Position numbers and translations under genes: made by a program. A model generated the notes under the pieces. That model searched no databases. It had not been told where the DNA came from and saw nothing but the letters and a program-made list of their open reading frames with translations. A DNA stretch of 64,000 nucleotides, taken from Sabellastarte sp. h YS-2021. Lineage: Eukaryota > Annelida > Polychaeta > Sabellida > Sabellidae. Below are positions 11,187 through 22,255 of this stretch, one piece after another. Each line of letters opens with the position of its first letter. Positions within the stretch are counted from its first letter, which is position 1. The stretch spans positions 37,470,040-37,534,039 of the forward strand of contig OZ024936.1 of NCBI GenBank assembly GCA_964017235.1, in the 5' to 3' direction.

Positions 11187-12895
11187 AATGATAAAAATAA
11201 TCACAAATCACCAATGGTCCAGTCTAAGCATTTTACAAATTTACCAGAATAGATGTTAATTTTATGAGCCATAAAAAATCCAACATATCAACAAGGAATA
11301 CCCAACAGGAGAATCACATCTTTTGAATTTATAAATTTGAAAATTTGAATTAGTTAAATGTAGCTTCTGTAAGCTACAAGCGGACCATCTGGGACAAAGT
11401 GCTATCCCCAAAAAGATTTATTGTAAGCATAACCCTTAATGAAAAGAAATGAATACATCTTGATATCCCTTATCAACTTTTCACTCAGTGTGCAGACACA
11501 TTATGTAACACAGATGTTAACATACAAAAGCACAGTGGGGCATCAGTGAGTGACTGGGACTTTCCATGAATCTGCGTCCAGATAGATATCAAACAAAAGC
11601 AAATACAGAGTTGGAGGAGAGAAAAGAGACAACTCATTCATTTTCAATTAGCTGGAGATACATAAAATACTGTACAAAAAAACTGCTTGTGAGAAAGTGT
11701 TTTTTTCCAGTCATCTTAACTTCTAGAAGAAGTAAAGTCTATATATTTGACCAATTTACATAGTGTATGTGAATAAGTAGCTAGAGCAACATCTGCTGAT
11801 AAACAAAAGCTGAATTAATTAAAGTCTTCTTTTTTCCCAAAAAGGAAAAGTCATATCCACACAATTCCACAAGAATAGAATCAGAAGAATCATCAGAATA
11901 AGGGATTTTTTGTGGGAATTATATTCAGTGTTCACCGCTTAGCAAAATATGTTGTAGGACCACAGGGCCTTGGCCAAGAAAAAGTTGCAGGCCCGGCCAA
12001 AAAGTTGCAGGCCCGACCAAAAAGTTGCAGACCCGGCCAAAAAGTTGCAGGCCTGGCCAAAAACTCCAAAGATATGCCGAATGCAGATGTAATTTATATA
12101 TTGAGCCCACTAAGTTCCCAAAGCTAATACCCACACTAAATAAACTACATATTCACTAGTGGTGGGATCGCCAGCTAAAATGGCAGATTGAACATCACCT
12201 GTTAGAAGCGAGTTGAACTTTTCGGGATAAAGTATTTCGTTTGTTAGCCAATAATGTGGGAAAATATTTTATATAGCCGTACATGAACCAAAACTTTGAC
12301 CTGGAAATGGCTTTCGCGATGTTAAATCTTCATTGATTTTAGCCAGAATAAAGTAAAAATGGAATATATTTTGGAAAATTTCATAGATGTTGTTTTGATG
12401 AAGTGTCAGCCTTTGATGGTGAAAATATTGATGTTTTCAAAAACTCGAGTTTCACTTGCGCAGATCGATGTTACCCCTAATTATCGCCCATCAAGTTACA
12501 ACTCGAGTTTCAGACAACTCGTCCCAGCACTAATATTCACACTGCAACACATGTTTACAAATATAGTTATAAATTTACTCACTAGGGGGCCCTAGTGTGC
12601 TTACAGGACATCTTGCCCCAAGTGCCAACTCGCTCCAGAAATTTCGAATCCGGGACAATTGGCCGGCAAACATATAAGTTTTCTAAACATTTCACCTACA
12701 TCATACAAACAAAGTACAGAAAATTAACAAGATATTTACATTTAACATGTAACCTTCAAAACCTATTTTTACCTCTCCTATGGTGGTTAGAAACAATTCC
12801 ATGATTTTTGACAAACAGTACTCTTTAACAATGTTTATCAAATATATTATTCTGACAGTAATTATTCTGATTTTTGATAAACATTACTCTTTTAA
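11187..12895. other. PI31 intron; only a short minisatellite
   Basis: No gene or known element recognised. A minisatellite at about 11982-12063 has four units of AAAGTTGCAGGCCCGGCCAA (19-20 bp). The open frames over it are products of the repeat. Confidence 0.6.
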
Positions 12896-13139
12896 CTAGA
12901 GATTGTGTCTCGACGCAGTGTATCCCCAGATGGGACATGGTTGAAGCATGACATACAGAGTATTATGGTTGACACAAATATACCCCTGTGGGGAGGGGGC
13001 CTAAGTGTTTATGGGAGCAACTTATACTGACACTAAGTAAACAAAATGTTTGCTTAATGAAAGATACAAATGTAACTAGACATAGCGCATCGGAGAACCG
13101 ATCCAAATTGTATCCACCAGAAAGAAAACTCACCAATCA

Positions 13140-13860
13140 ACCATCACTTAATCTTGAAGGAGGAGCCCAAGGTAAAATCTGACCACATCAAAAGATTCTT
13201 AGCCCATGATTTTCAATAGGTTGGTGTGACATTGCAAACATCTAGGACCAATAATAAGCGAGTAAGCCACTTTTAATTTTGGCTATCCTCATTTGACCTT
13301 GAGAGAGGGGCCAAACCTCAAATCTGATCACATCAAAAGATTCCTGGCGAATGATTTCCTATAGGATGCTTTCACATTACAAACCTCTAGGACCAAGAAA
13401 AAGCAAGTTATAAGCACTTTGGATTTTGCTATCCTCATTTGACCTCGAAGGAAGGGCCCAAGGTCAAATCTGACCACATCAAAAGATTCCCAGCCCATGA
13501 TTTCCTACAGGTGATTTCACATTGCAAACCTCTAGGACCAACTAGACTAAGGACGCATCTGTGGCCAGATGCTGGATGTATCCACCGACAAAGGCCAACT
13601 AACATAGTTTAGAAGATAAACAGCATTTTTCGTTAATAAGCAAGCTGAAAGCACTTTTAAGTTTGGCTACCCTTATTTGACTCTGTAGGAGGGGCCCAAG
13701 GTGAAGTCTGACCACATCAAAAGATTCGCAGCCCATTATTTCCTATAAGTCGTTTTCACATTGCAAACCTCTAGGACCAATAATAAACAGGAGGGGCCCA
13801 AGGTGAAATCTGAAAACATGAAAAGATTTGCAGCCCATGACTTCCTCTAAGTTGTTTTCA
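13140..13860 (+). repeat. GACCTTGAAGGAGGGGCCC satellite, first block
   Basis: About five units of 120-150 bp containing AAAAGATTCCCAGCCCATGA, CAAACCTCTAGGACCAA and TAATAAGCGAGTTATAAGC. One unit is broken near 13540-13625 by a segment starting CTAGACTAAGGACGC that I cannot place. Confidence 0.8.
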
Positions 13861-14660
13861 TATTAATGAGTTATTTGAGAAATACTGGCTATCTGCAATA
13901 ATTCTAGAGATAACTCGAATTTACTCATTTTCAGTAGGTGAGTAATTACCTACGGCTCTGGAACTTCACCATGTGAAAGCTCTCCCAAAAGTAGATGAAT
14001 GAGTTATTTGACAAGAATTGGTCAAAGGTCAAAGTTGGGGTTTTACGTCCCGTTCAACAGCCAGGGTCATATTGGGACAGGTCCTCAGAATTGCCACTTG
14101 TGGGACTCGAACCCACAGAGGTGACAGCCTATGATTAGATGCCAAACTTGCTAACCACTAGGCCACTGAGGACCTCTTGACAAGAATTGGATATCTGCAA
14201 TACTTTTAGAGATAATTTGCATTTACTCATTTTGAGTAGGTGAATAATTAGCTACAGGTCTGAAACTTGACCAAGTGAAAGGTTTCCCAAAAGTAGGTGA
14301 AGGAGTTATTTGACAAAAATTGGCTATCTGCAATACTTTTAGAGATAATTTGCATTTACTCATTTTCAGTAGGTGAGTAATTACCTACGGGTCTGAAACT
14401 TCACCAAGTGAAAGCTCTCCCAAAAGTAGGTGAATGAGTTATTTGAAAGAAATTGGCTATCTGCAATACTTTTAGAGATAATTCGCATTTACTCATTTTG
14501 AGTAGGTGAGTAATTACCTACAGGTCTGGAAGTTCAGCATGTGAAAGCTCTCCCAAAAGTAGGTGAATGAGTTATTTAAGAAAAATTTGCTATCTGCAAT
14601 ACTTTTAGAGAAAATGCAGAATTACTCATTTTTAGTAGGCAAGTAATTTAGCCAGAGGCC
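13861..14660 (+). repeat. 133-bp satellite block, diverged
   Basis: About five units of the GAGTTATTTGAGAAA / CTATCTGCAATACTTTTAGA family that is amplified at 1650-3768, more diverged here. It is interrupted by the SINE at 14022-14176. Confidence 0.85.
14022..14176 (-). mobile_element. tRNA-derived SINE with perfect TSD
   Basis: Flanked by perfect 14-bp direct repeats TTGACAAGAATTGG (14008-14021 and 14177-14190). On the minus strand it shows an A-box-like TGGCCTAGTGGTTAGC, then a B box GGGTTCGAGTCCCAC, then a body including AATATGACCCTGG and a tail GGACGTAAAACCCC. This is a pol III SINE with a tRNA-like head, not a working tRNA gene. It landed in a satellite unit of HLE III. Confidence 0.9.
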
Positions 14661-15962
14661 TAATTTAGACATAAAGCCTACCAATAGAATACTGTGGTGC
14701 ACCCTCTAATATACCTTGCAAACTTGAGAAGGCTAGCTATAATACTTTTTTTCGTTAGAGCGGTAATGGTGAAATCTCTCTACACACTGCAGCTATCCAG
14801 TGGATACAATGATTTACTCAACAGTGAGAACCTGAAAGTAGATATTGGTAAGCTATGCCATGACATAGAGGTCTGCAATTTCACTCTGTTATAGCTGACC
14901 AAAAATTATGTGAATAACATATTTAAACAAAATACTGTAAATGTAATAGTTTTCACGTTATAACTGATTTACTCAACAGTGATAACCTCAAAGTAGCTAT
15001 TACTCAGCTATGCAATGAGCTACATGTCTGAATTTTTTCTATGTTATAGCTGACCCAAAATTAGGTGAACAACATATTTAAGCAAAATACTGTAAATGCA
15101 ATAGTTTTCAAGTTACAACTGATTTACTCAATAGTGAGAACCTGAAAATAGCTATTGCTCAGCTATGCCATGAGCTATAAGTCTGTAATTTCACGATGTT
15201 ATAGCTGACCCAAAAGTAGGTGAACAACATATTTTAACAAAATACTCCAAATGCAATATTTTTCAAGTTACAAGTCATTTACTCAACAGTCAGTACCTGA
15301 AAATAGCTATTGCTCAGTTGTGCCATGAGCTACAGGTCTGTAATTTCACTATGTTATAGCTGACCCAAAAGTAGCTGAATAACATATTTACACAAATTTC
15401 TGTAAATGCAATAGTTTTCCAATTACAACTGATTTACTCAACAGTGTGAACTTCAAAGTACCTATTACTCAGCTATGCAATGAGCCACAGGTCTGGAACT
15501 TCACTATGTTATAGCTGACTCCGAAATAGGTGAATAACATATTGAAACAAAATACTCTAAATGTAATACTTTTGAAGTTATAAGTAATTTACTCAACAGT
15601 GATAACCTAAAAGTAGCTATTACTCAGCTATGCCATGGGCTACAGGTCTGAAATTTTACTATGTTATAGCTGACCCAAAAGTAGCTGAATAACATATTTA
15701 TACAAAATTGTGTAAATGCAATAGTTTTCAAGTTACAAGTGATTTTACTCATGATGGAAGTTACTGAAAAGCCCAAAAGTAGCTATTACTCACTTAGCTA
15801 TTGAGACAGACACCCAAGTTACTCACTATGTTGTAGCTATGAAAAAAGTAGCTGAATAACATATTTTAACAAAATGCTCTAAATGCAACACTTTTCAAGT
15901 TATAAGTGATTTAGTGCAGGATTTCATGACTTTTAATGCTTTTGAGACTTTTTTGTCTACCA
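14661..15962 (+). repeat. Long-form satellite (about 155 bp), about 8 units
   Basis: Units share AACATATTT, AATGCAATAGTTTTCAAGTT, GATTTACTCAACAGTG and CTATTACTCAGCTATG. They match the 133-bp satellite in the same order of landmarks, so the two are diverged members of one satellite superfamily. Confidence 0.8.
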
Positions 15963-16321
15963 CAGGCCTAATTTAGACATAAAGCCTACCAAAAAGATAG
16001 GGTGGCGAGTCCTCTAGCATACCAAGCCACCTGCCAAATATGAAAGAAATCTGGAAAGAAATGTGGATTGTAGGTCGCTAACAAGCAATATTCCACATTT
16101 TAGACATTTTTGTCTACCACAGGCCTAATTTAGACATAAAGCCTACCAAAAAGATAGGGTGGCGAGTCCTCTACCATATCAAGCCACCTGCCAAATATGA
16201 AAGAAATCCGGAAAGAAATGTGGACTGTAGGTCGCTAACAAGAAATCTCTGCGGACGCGGACGAGGGCGCGGACGACAACGATGATGAATCCATAGTATC
16301 CCCGCTTCGCGTCGGGGATAC

Positions 16322-17200
16322 AATAATAAGCGAGATATAAGCACTTTTAAGTTTGGGTATCCTTGTTTGACCTTGGAGGAGGGGTCCAAGGTCAAATCTG
16401 ACCACACCAAATGATTCCCGGCCCATGATTTCCTGTATTGTACGACCAATAATAAGCAAGTTATGAGCACTTTTAAGTTTGGCTTTCCTTGTTTGACCTT
16501 GAAGGAGGGGTCCAAAGTCAAATCTGACCACACCAAAAGGTTCCTAGCCCATGATTTCCTATAGGTTGGTTTACCACCCCAAACCTCTAGGACCAATAAT
16601 AAGCGATTAATATATAAGCATTTTAAGTTTGCCTATCCTGGTTTGACCTTGAATGAGGGGTCCCAGATCAAATCTGACCATACTAGAAGATACCCGGCCC
16701 ATGATTTCCTATAAGTTGGTTTACCATCCCAAATCTGTATGACCAATAATAAGCAAGTTATAAGCACTTTTAAGTTTACCTATAATCGTTTGACCTTGAA
16801 GGAGGGGTCCCAGGTCAAATGTGACTACATCACAAGATTTTTAGCTCATGATTTCCTATTATGTTGGTTGCAAACATCCCCAAACCTCTACAACGAATAA
16901 TAAGTACTTTAAGTTTGGCTCTCCTCGTCTGACCTTGAAGGAGGGGTCCAAGGTCAAATCTGACAATATCAAAAGATTCCCGGCCCATGATTTCATATAA
17001 GTTGGTTTCACATTGCAAACCTCTAGGACCAATAATAAGCGAGTTATGAGCACTTTTAGGTTTAGCTATCCTTGTTTGACCTTGAAGGAGGAGCCCAAGT
17101 TCAAATCCGACCATACCAAAAGATTCCCAGCCCATGATTTCCTATAGGTTGGTTTTCCATCCCAAACTTCTAGGACCAATAATAAGGGAGATATAAGCAC
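16322..17200 (+). repeat. GACCTTGAAGGAGGGGTCC satellite, second block
   Basis: About seven units of 115-140 bp immediately after the HLE III hairpin, continuing the same unit as 13140-13860 (AATAATAAGCGAGATATAAGC). It may belong to a second, truncated element or to the array into which HLE III inserted. Minus-strand open frames here are artefacts. Confidence 0.8.
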
Positions 17201-18322
17201 TTTTCATGACTGACAAAAAAATTGCCCGTGGCGGCCATCTTATTTTTCAAAATGAGGCCGAAAATATTTCCAGTCAAGATTTTGTAATGCGGAATATATT
17301 CTGCGAATTTGAGATCTCTACCTATAATACCCTTTGCTCTAGACGACCAACAAAAGTCCTTGCTTTAAGTTGAATAAACGTCCCTGGTGCCCATCTTGTT
17401 TTTCAAAATGAGGCCAAAAGTATTCCCAGGCAGGATTTTATAGTTATAAATATATCCTGCAAATTTGAGAAGGCTAGGTATAATATTTTTTGGTGTTAGA
17501 GTGGTAACAGCCAATAATAAAGGAGGTATATGGCCTCACAGTCTAAGGTACCATTTTGAGTCATTTTAGCAGCCTAAGGTGACCTTGAAAACAAAAGCCA
17601 AGGTCAACAAATTGGATACTGGTACTCCATCATGTACTCAAGCCATTTTCAATAGTTTCCATGCAATATAGTCAGCATTAAGTGTGAAAATATCTCCAAA
17701 AAGGCCAAAAATGGCCTCGGTACGGTACTTTGGCGGTCTGTGGATGACCTTCAATTAAGAGCCTCAAGGTCAGATTTCTGCATGCTTACAGAGGACATAT
17801 ATATGTATTATATATACCAGCCATAGGATGATCTAACGTTCTGTATATGAGAATTGGGCCAAAATGTGAAAAAATGGTCAAAATCTGACCTTTGAGAGGC
17901 CACCAGTGACCTTGAAATTGAAGGTCAAGGTCACAAAACAACCAGTGACTGGCAGGTGTGGGGTCTGATAAGATAAGACTGACAGGTAGTTGGACAAATC
18001 TTGTTGGGAAAGTCTTCTTATCTATAGTCACTTTCAACCAGCTAGCAGATCCTGACAGTAGGCTGGCTGACTGGTCTAGTAGGTTGAGACAGTCATCTCA
18101 CCAGGACCAATGACTGGTATAAGAATTTCTCTGTAACAAATTTCCTCGGGCAGTAACTGGTTGGTCTAAGACAGCCACTTGGACCCTTAAAAGGCTTCTG
18201 CTGGTCTGTTAGCCAGTCATGTGGACCTGCCCAGTATTAGATCTAGGGGTGGGGGATGGAGGGGGTGTGGGCAGGGATAAAAAGCCCCTGACAAAGATTT
18301 CAAACAGTGAAAGGGGGGGGGG
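17201..18322. other. Intronic repeat-derived DNA, no gene
   Basis: Contains diverged satellite-like segments (AAAATGAGGCC twice, about 17250 and 17407) and several AGGTCA/TGACCT motifs (for example 17575-17615 and 17890-17935). No coding signal recognised. Confidence 0.5.
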
Positions 18323-18990
18323 TATTAATGACTTGGGTGCTATGGCCGTGACTTCTGTAGTTTAAAGTATTTGATCTTCGTCTATGCTTCTATTTTATAA
18401 AATATTGCAAGGAAATCCCAGGGGAAATCCGTGTCCTCATATCTTCTCATGAATATTAATGACTTGGGTGCTATGGCCGTGACTTCTGTAGTTTAAAGTA
18501 TTTTATCTTCGTCAAGACGTCCATTTTATAAAATATTGTTAGGAAACTACAGGGGAGATCTGTGTCTTCATATCTTCTCCTTAATATTAATGACTTGGGT
18601 GCTATGGCCGTGACTTCTGTAGTTTAAAGTATTTTATCTTTGTCAAGACGTCCATTTTATAACATATTGTTAGGAAACTACAGGGGAGATCTGTGTCTTC
18701 ATATCTTCTCATTAATATTAATGACTTGGGTGCTATGGCCGTGACTTCTGTAGTTTAAAGTATTTTATCTTTCATCAAGACGTCCATTTTATAAAATATT
18801 GTTAGGAAACTACAGAGATCTGTGTCTTCATATCTTCTCATTAATATTAATGACTTGGGTGCTATGGCCGTGACTTCTGTAGTTTAAAGTATTTGATCTG
18901 CATCTATGCTTCTATTTTATAAAATATTGCAGGGAAATCCCAGGGAAATCTGTGTCCTCATATTTTCTCATGAATATTAATGACTTGAGT
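18323..18990 (+). repeat. 131-bp tandem array, about 5 units
   Basis: TATTAATGACTTGGGTGC recurs at 18323, 18454, 18585, 18716, 18845 and 18975, so the period is 129-131 bp. Units 2 to 4 are very similar, pointing to recent amplification. Non-coding. Confidence 0.9.
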
Positions 18991-20013
18991 GCTATGGCCG
19001 TTCATCGCACCTCGTCGCACCCCATCGCACCCCTCCGATAGCACCTCCGGTAGTCTGGGTTTTATAAGGCATCCAATAGAACCCCAAACTATATACCATC
19101 TTATAGTTAAGGACAAAGTAGCTGAACAACATATTTTATGAAAATACTCTAACTGCAATAGTTTTGGAGTTACAATGGATTTACTCAACTGTAGAATTTC
19201 AAAGTAGCTATTACTCAGCTATCCAATGTGCAACAGATCTGAAACTTTACTATGTGATAGCTTATCAAAAAGTAGAAGAACAACATATTTGAAAAGAATT
19301 CCCTAACTTTAATACTTTTGAAGATATTTGACATTTACTTATGTCATTATTTTGCTACAAATAGGAAAACAGCTATTACTCACTTATGGCATGCAATGGG
19401 ACCCCAAACTATGTACCATCTTATAGCTAAGGACAAAGTAGCTGAACAACATATTTGAAGAAAAAGTTGTAACTGCAATAGTTTTTGAGTTATGAGCCCT
19501 TTACTCAAAGTAGCTAAGATTGCTATTACTCACTTATCTTTAGGCCTAAGTCCATAAAACCAAAAAAATTTTCAAGGGCGTGAAAATTCATTGGGACAAT
19601 TAATTTACAAAAAATCTGTAGCTGTAGTTTTGGAGAAATCTGCGTGACTAACGCACGCACACACGCACGCACGCAGGCACGCACGCACGCACACACAGGC
19701 ATCATAAAGACAAACGAAAAAGGAGACAAAAAAAATACAGTGATCCCTGGTAGCACGAGGGTCGCTAGAGCTTGCGCTTAAAAACTGAATGGCAGAGTGT
19801 ATACTACACACCTTAATGTACACTTATGTGCACAAATATTCTGCAGAATTTAAACATTTAAAGGCTAAAACAGGAAGTTTAAAACCGTGGCGCTACTCAG
19901 TAAATACCTTGAATCAGAGACTCACTAGTGGCCACGAAACCTGACCCAAAGCCATATAAGCACCCTTTATAACTGATGCTTTATAAATGTACAAACACAA
20001 AAGGACTTCTAAC
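18991..20013. repeat. Diverged long-form satellite and ACGC microsatellite
   Basis: At 19060-19560 there are degraded units of the AACATATTT / CTATTACTCA satellite. They are followed by the module GGCGTGAAAATTCATTGGGACA and an ACGC/ACAC microsatellite at 19651-19698. The same module plus microsatellite forms the 3' part of HLE IV at 48770-48915. A short run of CGCACCTCGT-like 10-11-mers lies at 19009-19045. 19700-20013 is the PI31 intron end with nothing recognised. Confidence 0.65.
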
Positions 20014-20175
20014 CATAAGGTGAACCAGGATCTCATCTTCACAGGACACGAGTTTGAGGAGATAAATGGTTCGGTGCTCACTGTCTGTGTAGAACAAAGA
20101 GTACACACCCCGCTCACTGTTCCAACCACTCGGCAACAGTTCTGACTCATTCTCACCATCTACTTCACTGGGATC
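20014..20175 (-). CDS. PSMF1: PI31-like proteasome inhibitor, first visible exon
   Basis: A 162-bp, 54-codon exon with a CTTTCAG acceptor and a weaker ATG/GTTAGA donor on the minus strand. It encodes a segment starting DPSEVDGENESELLPSGWNS and ending SCEDEILVHLM. The LLPSGWN motif followed by a YSLFY strand is the PI31 FP-domain signature as I know it from animal PSMF1 proteins. Phase 0 at both ends joins it to the exon at 8529-8608 across an 11.4-kb intron full of mobile DNA. The roughly 50 N-terminal residues expected upstream were not found between here and 64000, so the upstream intron may exceed 43 kb or the exon may be too diverged to see. Confidence 0.8.
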
Positions 20176-20479
20176 CTGAAAGACATTCAAGAAAATTTGC
20201 ATTTAAAATTTGTAAATTTATATTTTGAATATATTCATTAACAATAAATCATGTTAAGGTTGTAAATGTTGTGGTTTTGTCATCTGAAAATTTTAATGAG
20301 CAATTATAGGAGATTTTATAAATTCTTTCTTATTACGTTAACTAAGAAAATAACATAAAGCCATTACATTCAACTATTTACCCCTGCCAGCTTTTGTTCA
20401 ACTTAAAAAATATTAAATCTCGTGAGTTGGCCATTTCTTATCATGATAGACAAACCACATTGTTAATTCATATACTAAA
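20176..20479. other. PI31 upstream intron, AT-rich, nothing seen
   Basis: AT-rich sequence between the exon acceptor and the HLE II-c end. No coding signal. Confidence 0.5.
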
Positions 20480-21420
20480 ATTAGAAAAATGTTTTTGCTA
20501 ACGAAAACAAAGCGTCCCCAAAGGTTAAATGCAATATAATATAAATAACATATTTCAACAAAATACTCTAAATGCAATAGTTTTAAAGTTACAAGCGATT
20601 TACTCAACAGTGAGAAACTCAAAGTAGCTATTACTCAGCTATGGAATGAGCTACAGGTCTGCAATGTTACTATGTTACACCTAACCTAAAAGTAAGTGAA
20701 TAACATATTTCAACAAAATTCTCTAAATGCAATAGCTTTCAAGTTACAAGTGATTTGCTCAACAGTGAAAACCTCAAAGTAGCTATTACTCTGCTATGGA
20801 ATGAGCTACAGGGCTGCAATTTTATTATGTTATGGCTAATTCAAAAGTAGCTGAATAACATATTTCAACAAAACACTCTAAATGCAATAGTTTTAAAGTT
20901 ACAAGTGATTTACTCAACAGTGACATCCTGAAAGTAGCTTTTGCTCAGCTATGGAATGAGCTACAGGTCTGCAACTTCATTATGTTATAACTTACCCCAA
21001 CATAGTAACTTATGTATTCAAAGATAGTCACTAAGTGTGATACTTTCAAAGAAATTAGACACATTCTCATTTTTAAACTGTGCTACAAATCAGGAAGTAG
21101 CTATTACTCTCTTAGCTAATGCAACACAGCTCCAAACTATGCACCATATTATAGCTAAAGATAAAGTACCTGAACAACATATTTAACAGAAACACTCTAA
21201 ATGTAATAGTTTCAGAGTTATAAGTCAGCTACTCAGAGTAGCTAAAATGGTCAGAGCTATGTTAAAATGCTACCGATTTTGTCTAAATTCGGTCATTCTC
21301 TATTCTGACACCTGACAATATTATAGGGAAAAAATGAGAAACCTAGCTTCAAAATTGTGGCCTAGAACGTGCTAACAAACATACATACATACAAACAAAC
21401 ATACAAACTGACTGACCAAA
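20480..21420 (+). mobile_element. HLE family II, partial copy c
   Basis: Begins with the family II 5' subterminal block TGTTTTTGCTAACGAAAAC followed by AAAGCGTCCCC (about 20490-20520). About five long-form satellite units follow to about 21260, then a short ACATACATAC/AAACAAAC tract. I see no matching 3' hairpin, so it is 3'-truncated or ended by another module. Confidence 0.55.
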
Positions 21421-21560
21421 AAGGTTTTTGAAAATAAAATATGCAGCGCTGAGAAGTGAAAGTTAAGCACACAGTGTGGAAGTTTATGCATTAACAGGAA
21501 AGAAACATTTCGGCTTTATTTTGTTTTCTATGGTCATAAATAGCAAAAAGTTAATTGAAT
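21421..21560. other. Short unique flank of DIRS A1
   Basis: Nothing recognised. It forms the left flank (ending TTAATTGAAT) of the DIRS A1 insertion. Confidence 0.5.
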
Positions 21561-21925
21561 AAATTTGCAAATTTAATAAGTAAATTAAACTTTTATAAGT
21601 TAATACCCTATCCAATGGACAATTGCTTTACCGGTCGGAGCGACCGGTCCCGCCAAACGCCAGAAAAAGACGTCCTGTATAGAATACCGGCAGGACCGGT
21701 CAGGAGTGTGCATTCGCCAGGTGGCGTATCGTACTTGCTTCTTGTCTAGACAGCGTGACGTCATAGCATCTTCTAGTCCTAGTAAGACCCCTAGTAAGCT
21801 GATAGCGGGGCCGGTTGGGTGGGCCTTGCCTGTCCATTGGATAGGGTATTAACTTATAAAAATTTAATTTACTTATTAAATTTGCAATTTTATTGCGTTA
21901 ATACATCCTATCCAATGGACAATTG
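21561..21925 (-). repeat. DIRS A1 low-coordinate ITR and internal complementary region
   Basis: The ITR (21561 to about 21765) includes TTAATACCCTATCCAATGGA, the near-palindrome ACCGGTCGGAGCGACCGGT and a CRE octamer TGACGTCA (21756-21763). The internal complementary region (21831-21925) reads as the inverse of the low end fused to the inverse of the high end around GCAATTTTATTGCG. This copies the head-to-tail circle junction expected for DIRS replication. A run of 16 C lies just downstream (22059-22074). Confidence 0.9.
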
Positions 21926-22255
21926 TTGAATAAGTACCGCTTGGAAGGCGGGTAAGCTGCTAGGGACTCAAGTGAACTCATAACAAAACAAAAACTGAGA
22001 AGGCCCATTTGACTCAGGCCTACCAACTAACCGGTTAACAGGAAGTCTACCGATGTTGCCCCCCCCCCCCCCCCTTTTCTTGCTCAGGAGTGCTCTGAGG
22101 AAGGGAAGACGGAGGGAGGGGCTGAGTTCAGTCCCATAAGAAATAAACTTCCCTAAGGAAGCAAGTCAGATTTTTTTTTTTTGTATTTGATATGCACAAG
22201 GTATATACAGTATGTACATTTAAACTTATTTACAGTATGTACATATTTACACATC

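Larger units (their letters stand above)
12896..16321 (+). mobile_element. HLE family III
   Basis: Starts CTAGAGATTGTG and carries GTATCCCC at about 12920. It ends with a hairpin of arms GTATCCCC (16296-16303) and GGGGATAC (16314-16321), preceded by a GC-rich GCGGACGCGGACGAGG tract. Inside are several satellite blocks: 13140-13860 (GACCTTGAAGGAGGGGCCCA units), 13860-14660 (133-bp family), 14880-15900 (longer relative), and two 161-bp copies of a segment starting ACAGGCCTAATTTAGACATA (15963 and 16124). A SINE lies at 14022. The architecture equals that of families I, II and IV with a different hairpin. Confidence 0.65.

Noticed and set aside
12360-12804. Plus-strand open frames between HLE I-b and HLE III
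   Set aside because: No recognisable domain, no splice context and ordinary AT-rich composition; not reported as genes.
14022-14176. tRNA gene
   Set aside because: A and B boxes are present but the cloverleaf is not maintained, a long non-tRNA body and tail follow, and a 14-bp TSD flanks it. It is a SINE. The same applies to 59081-59314.
16171-17135. Minus-strand ORFs with repeated LTLDPSFKVKQG peptides
   Set aside because: They run across tandem GACCTTGAAGGAGGGG satellite units and keep frame only by chance.
19605-19823. Minus-strand ORF with a repeated Cys/Val/Arg/Ala peptide
   Set aside because: Translation of the ACGC/ACAC microsatellite, not a cysteine-rich protein.
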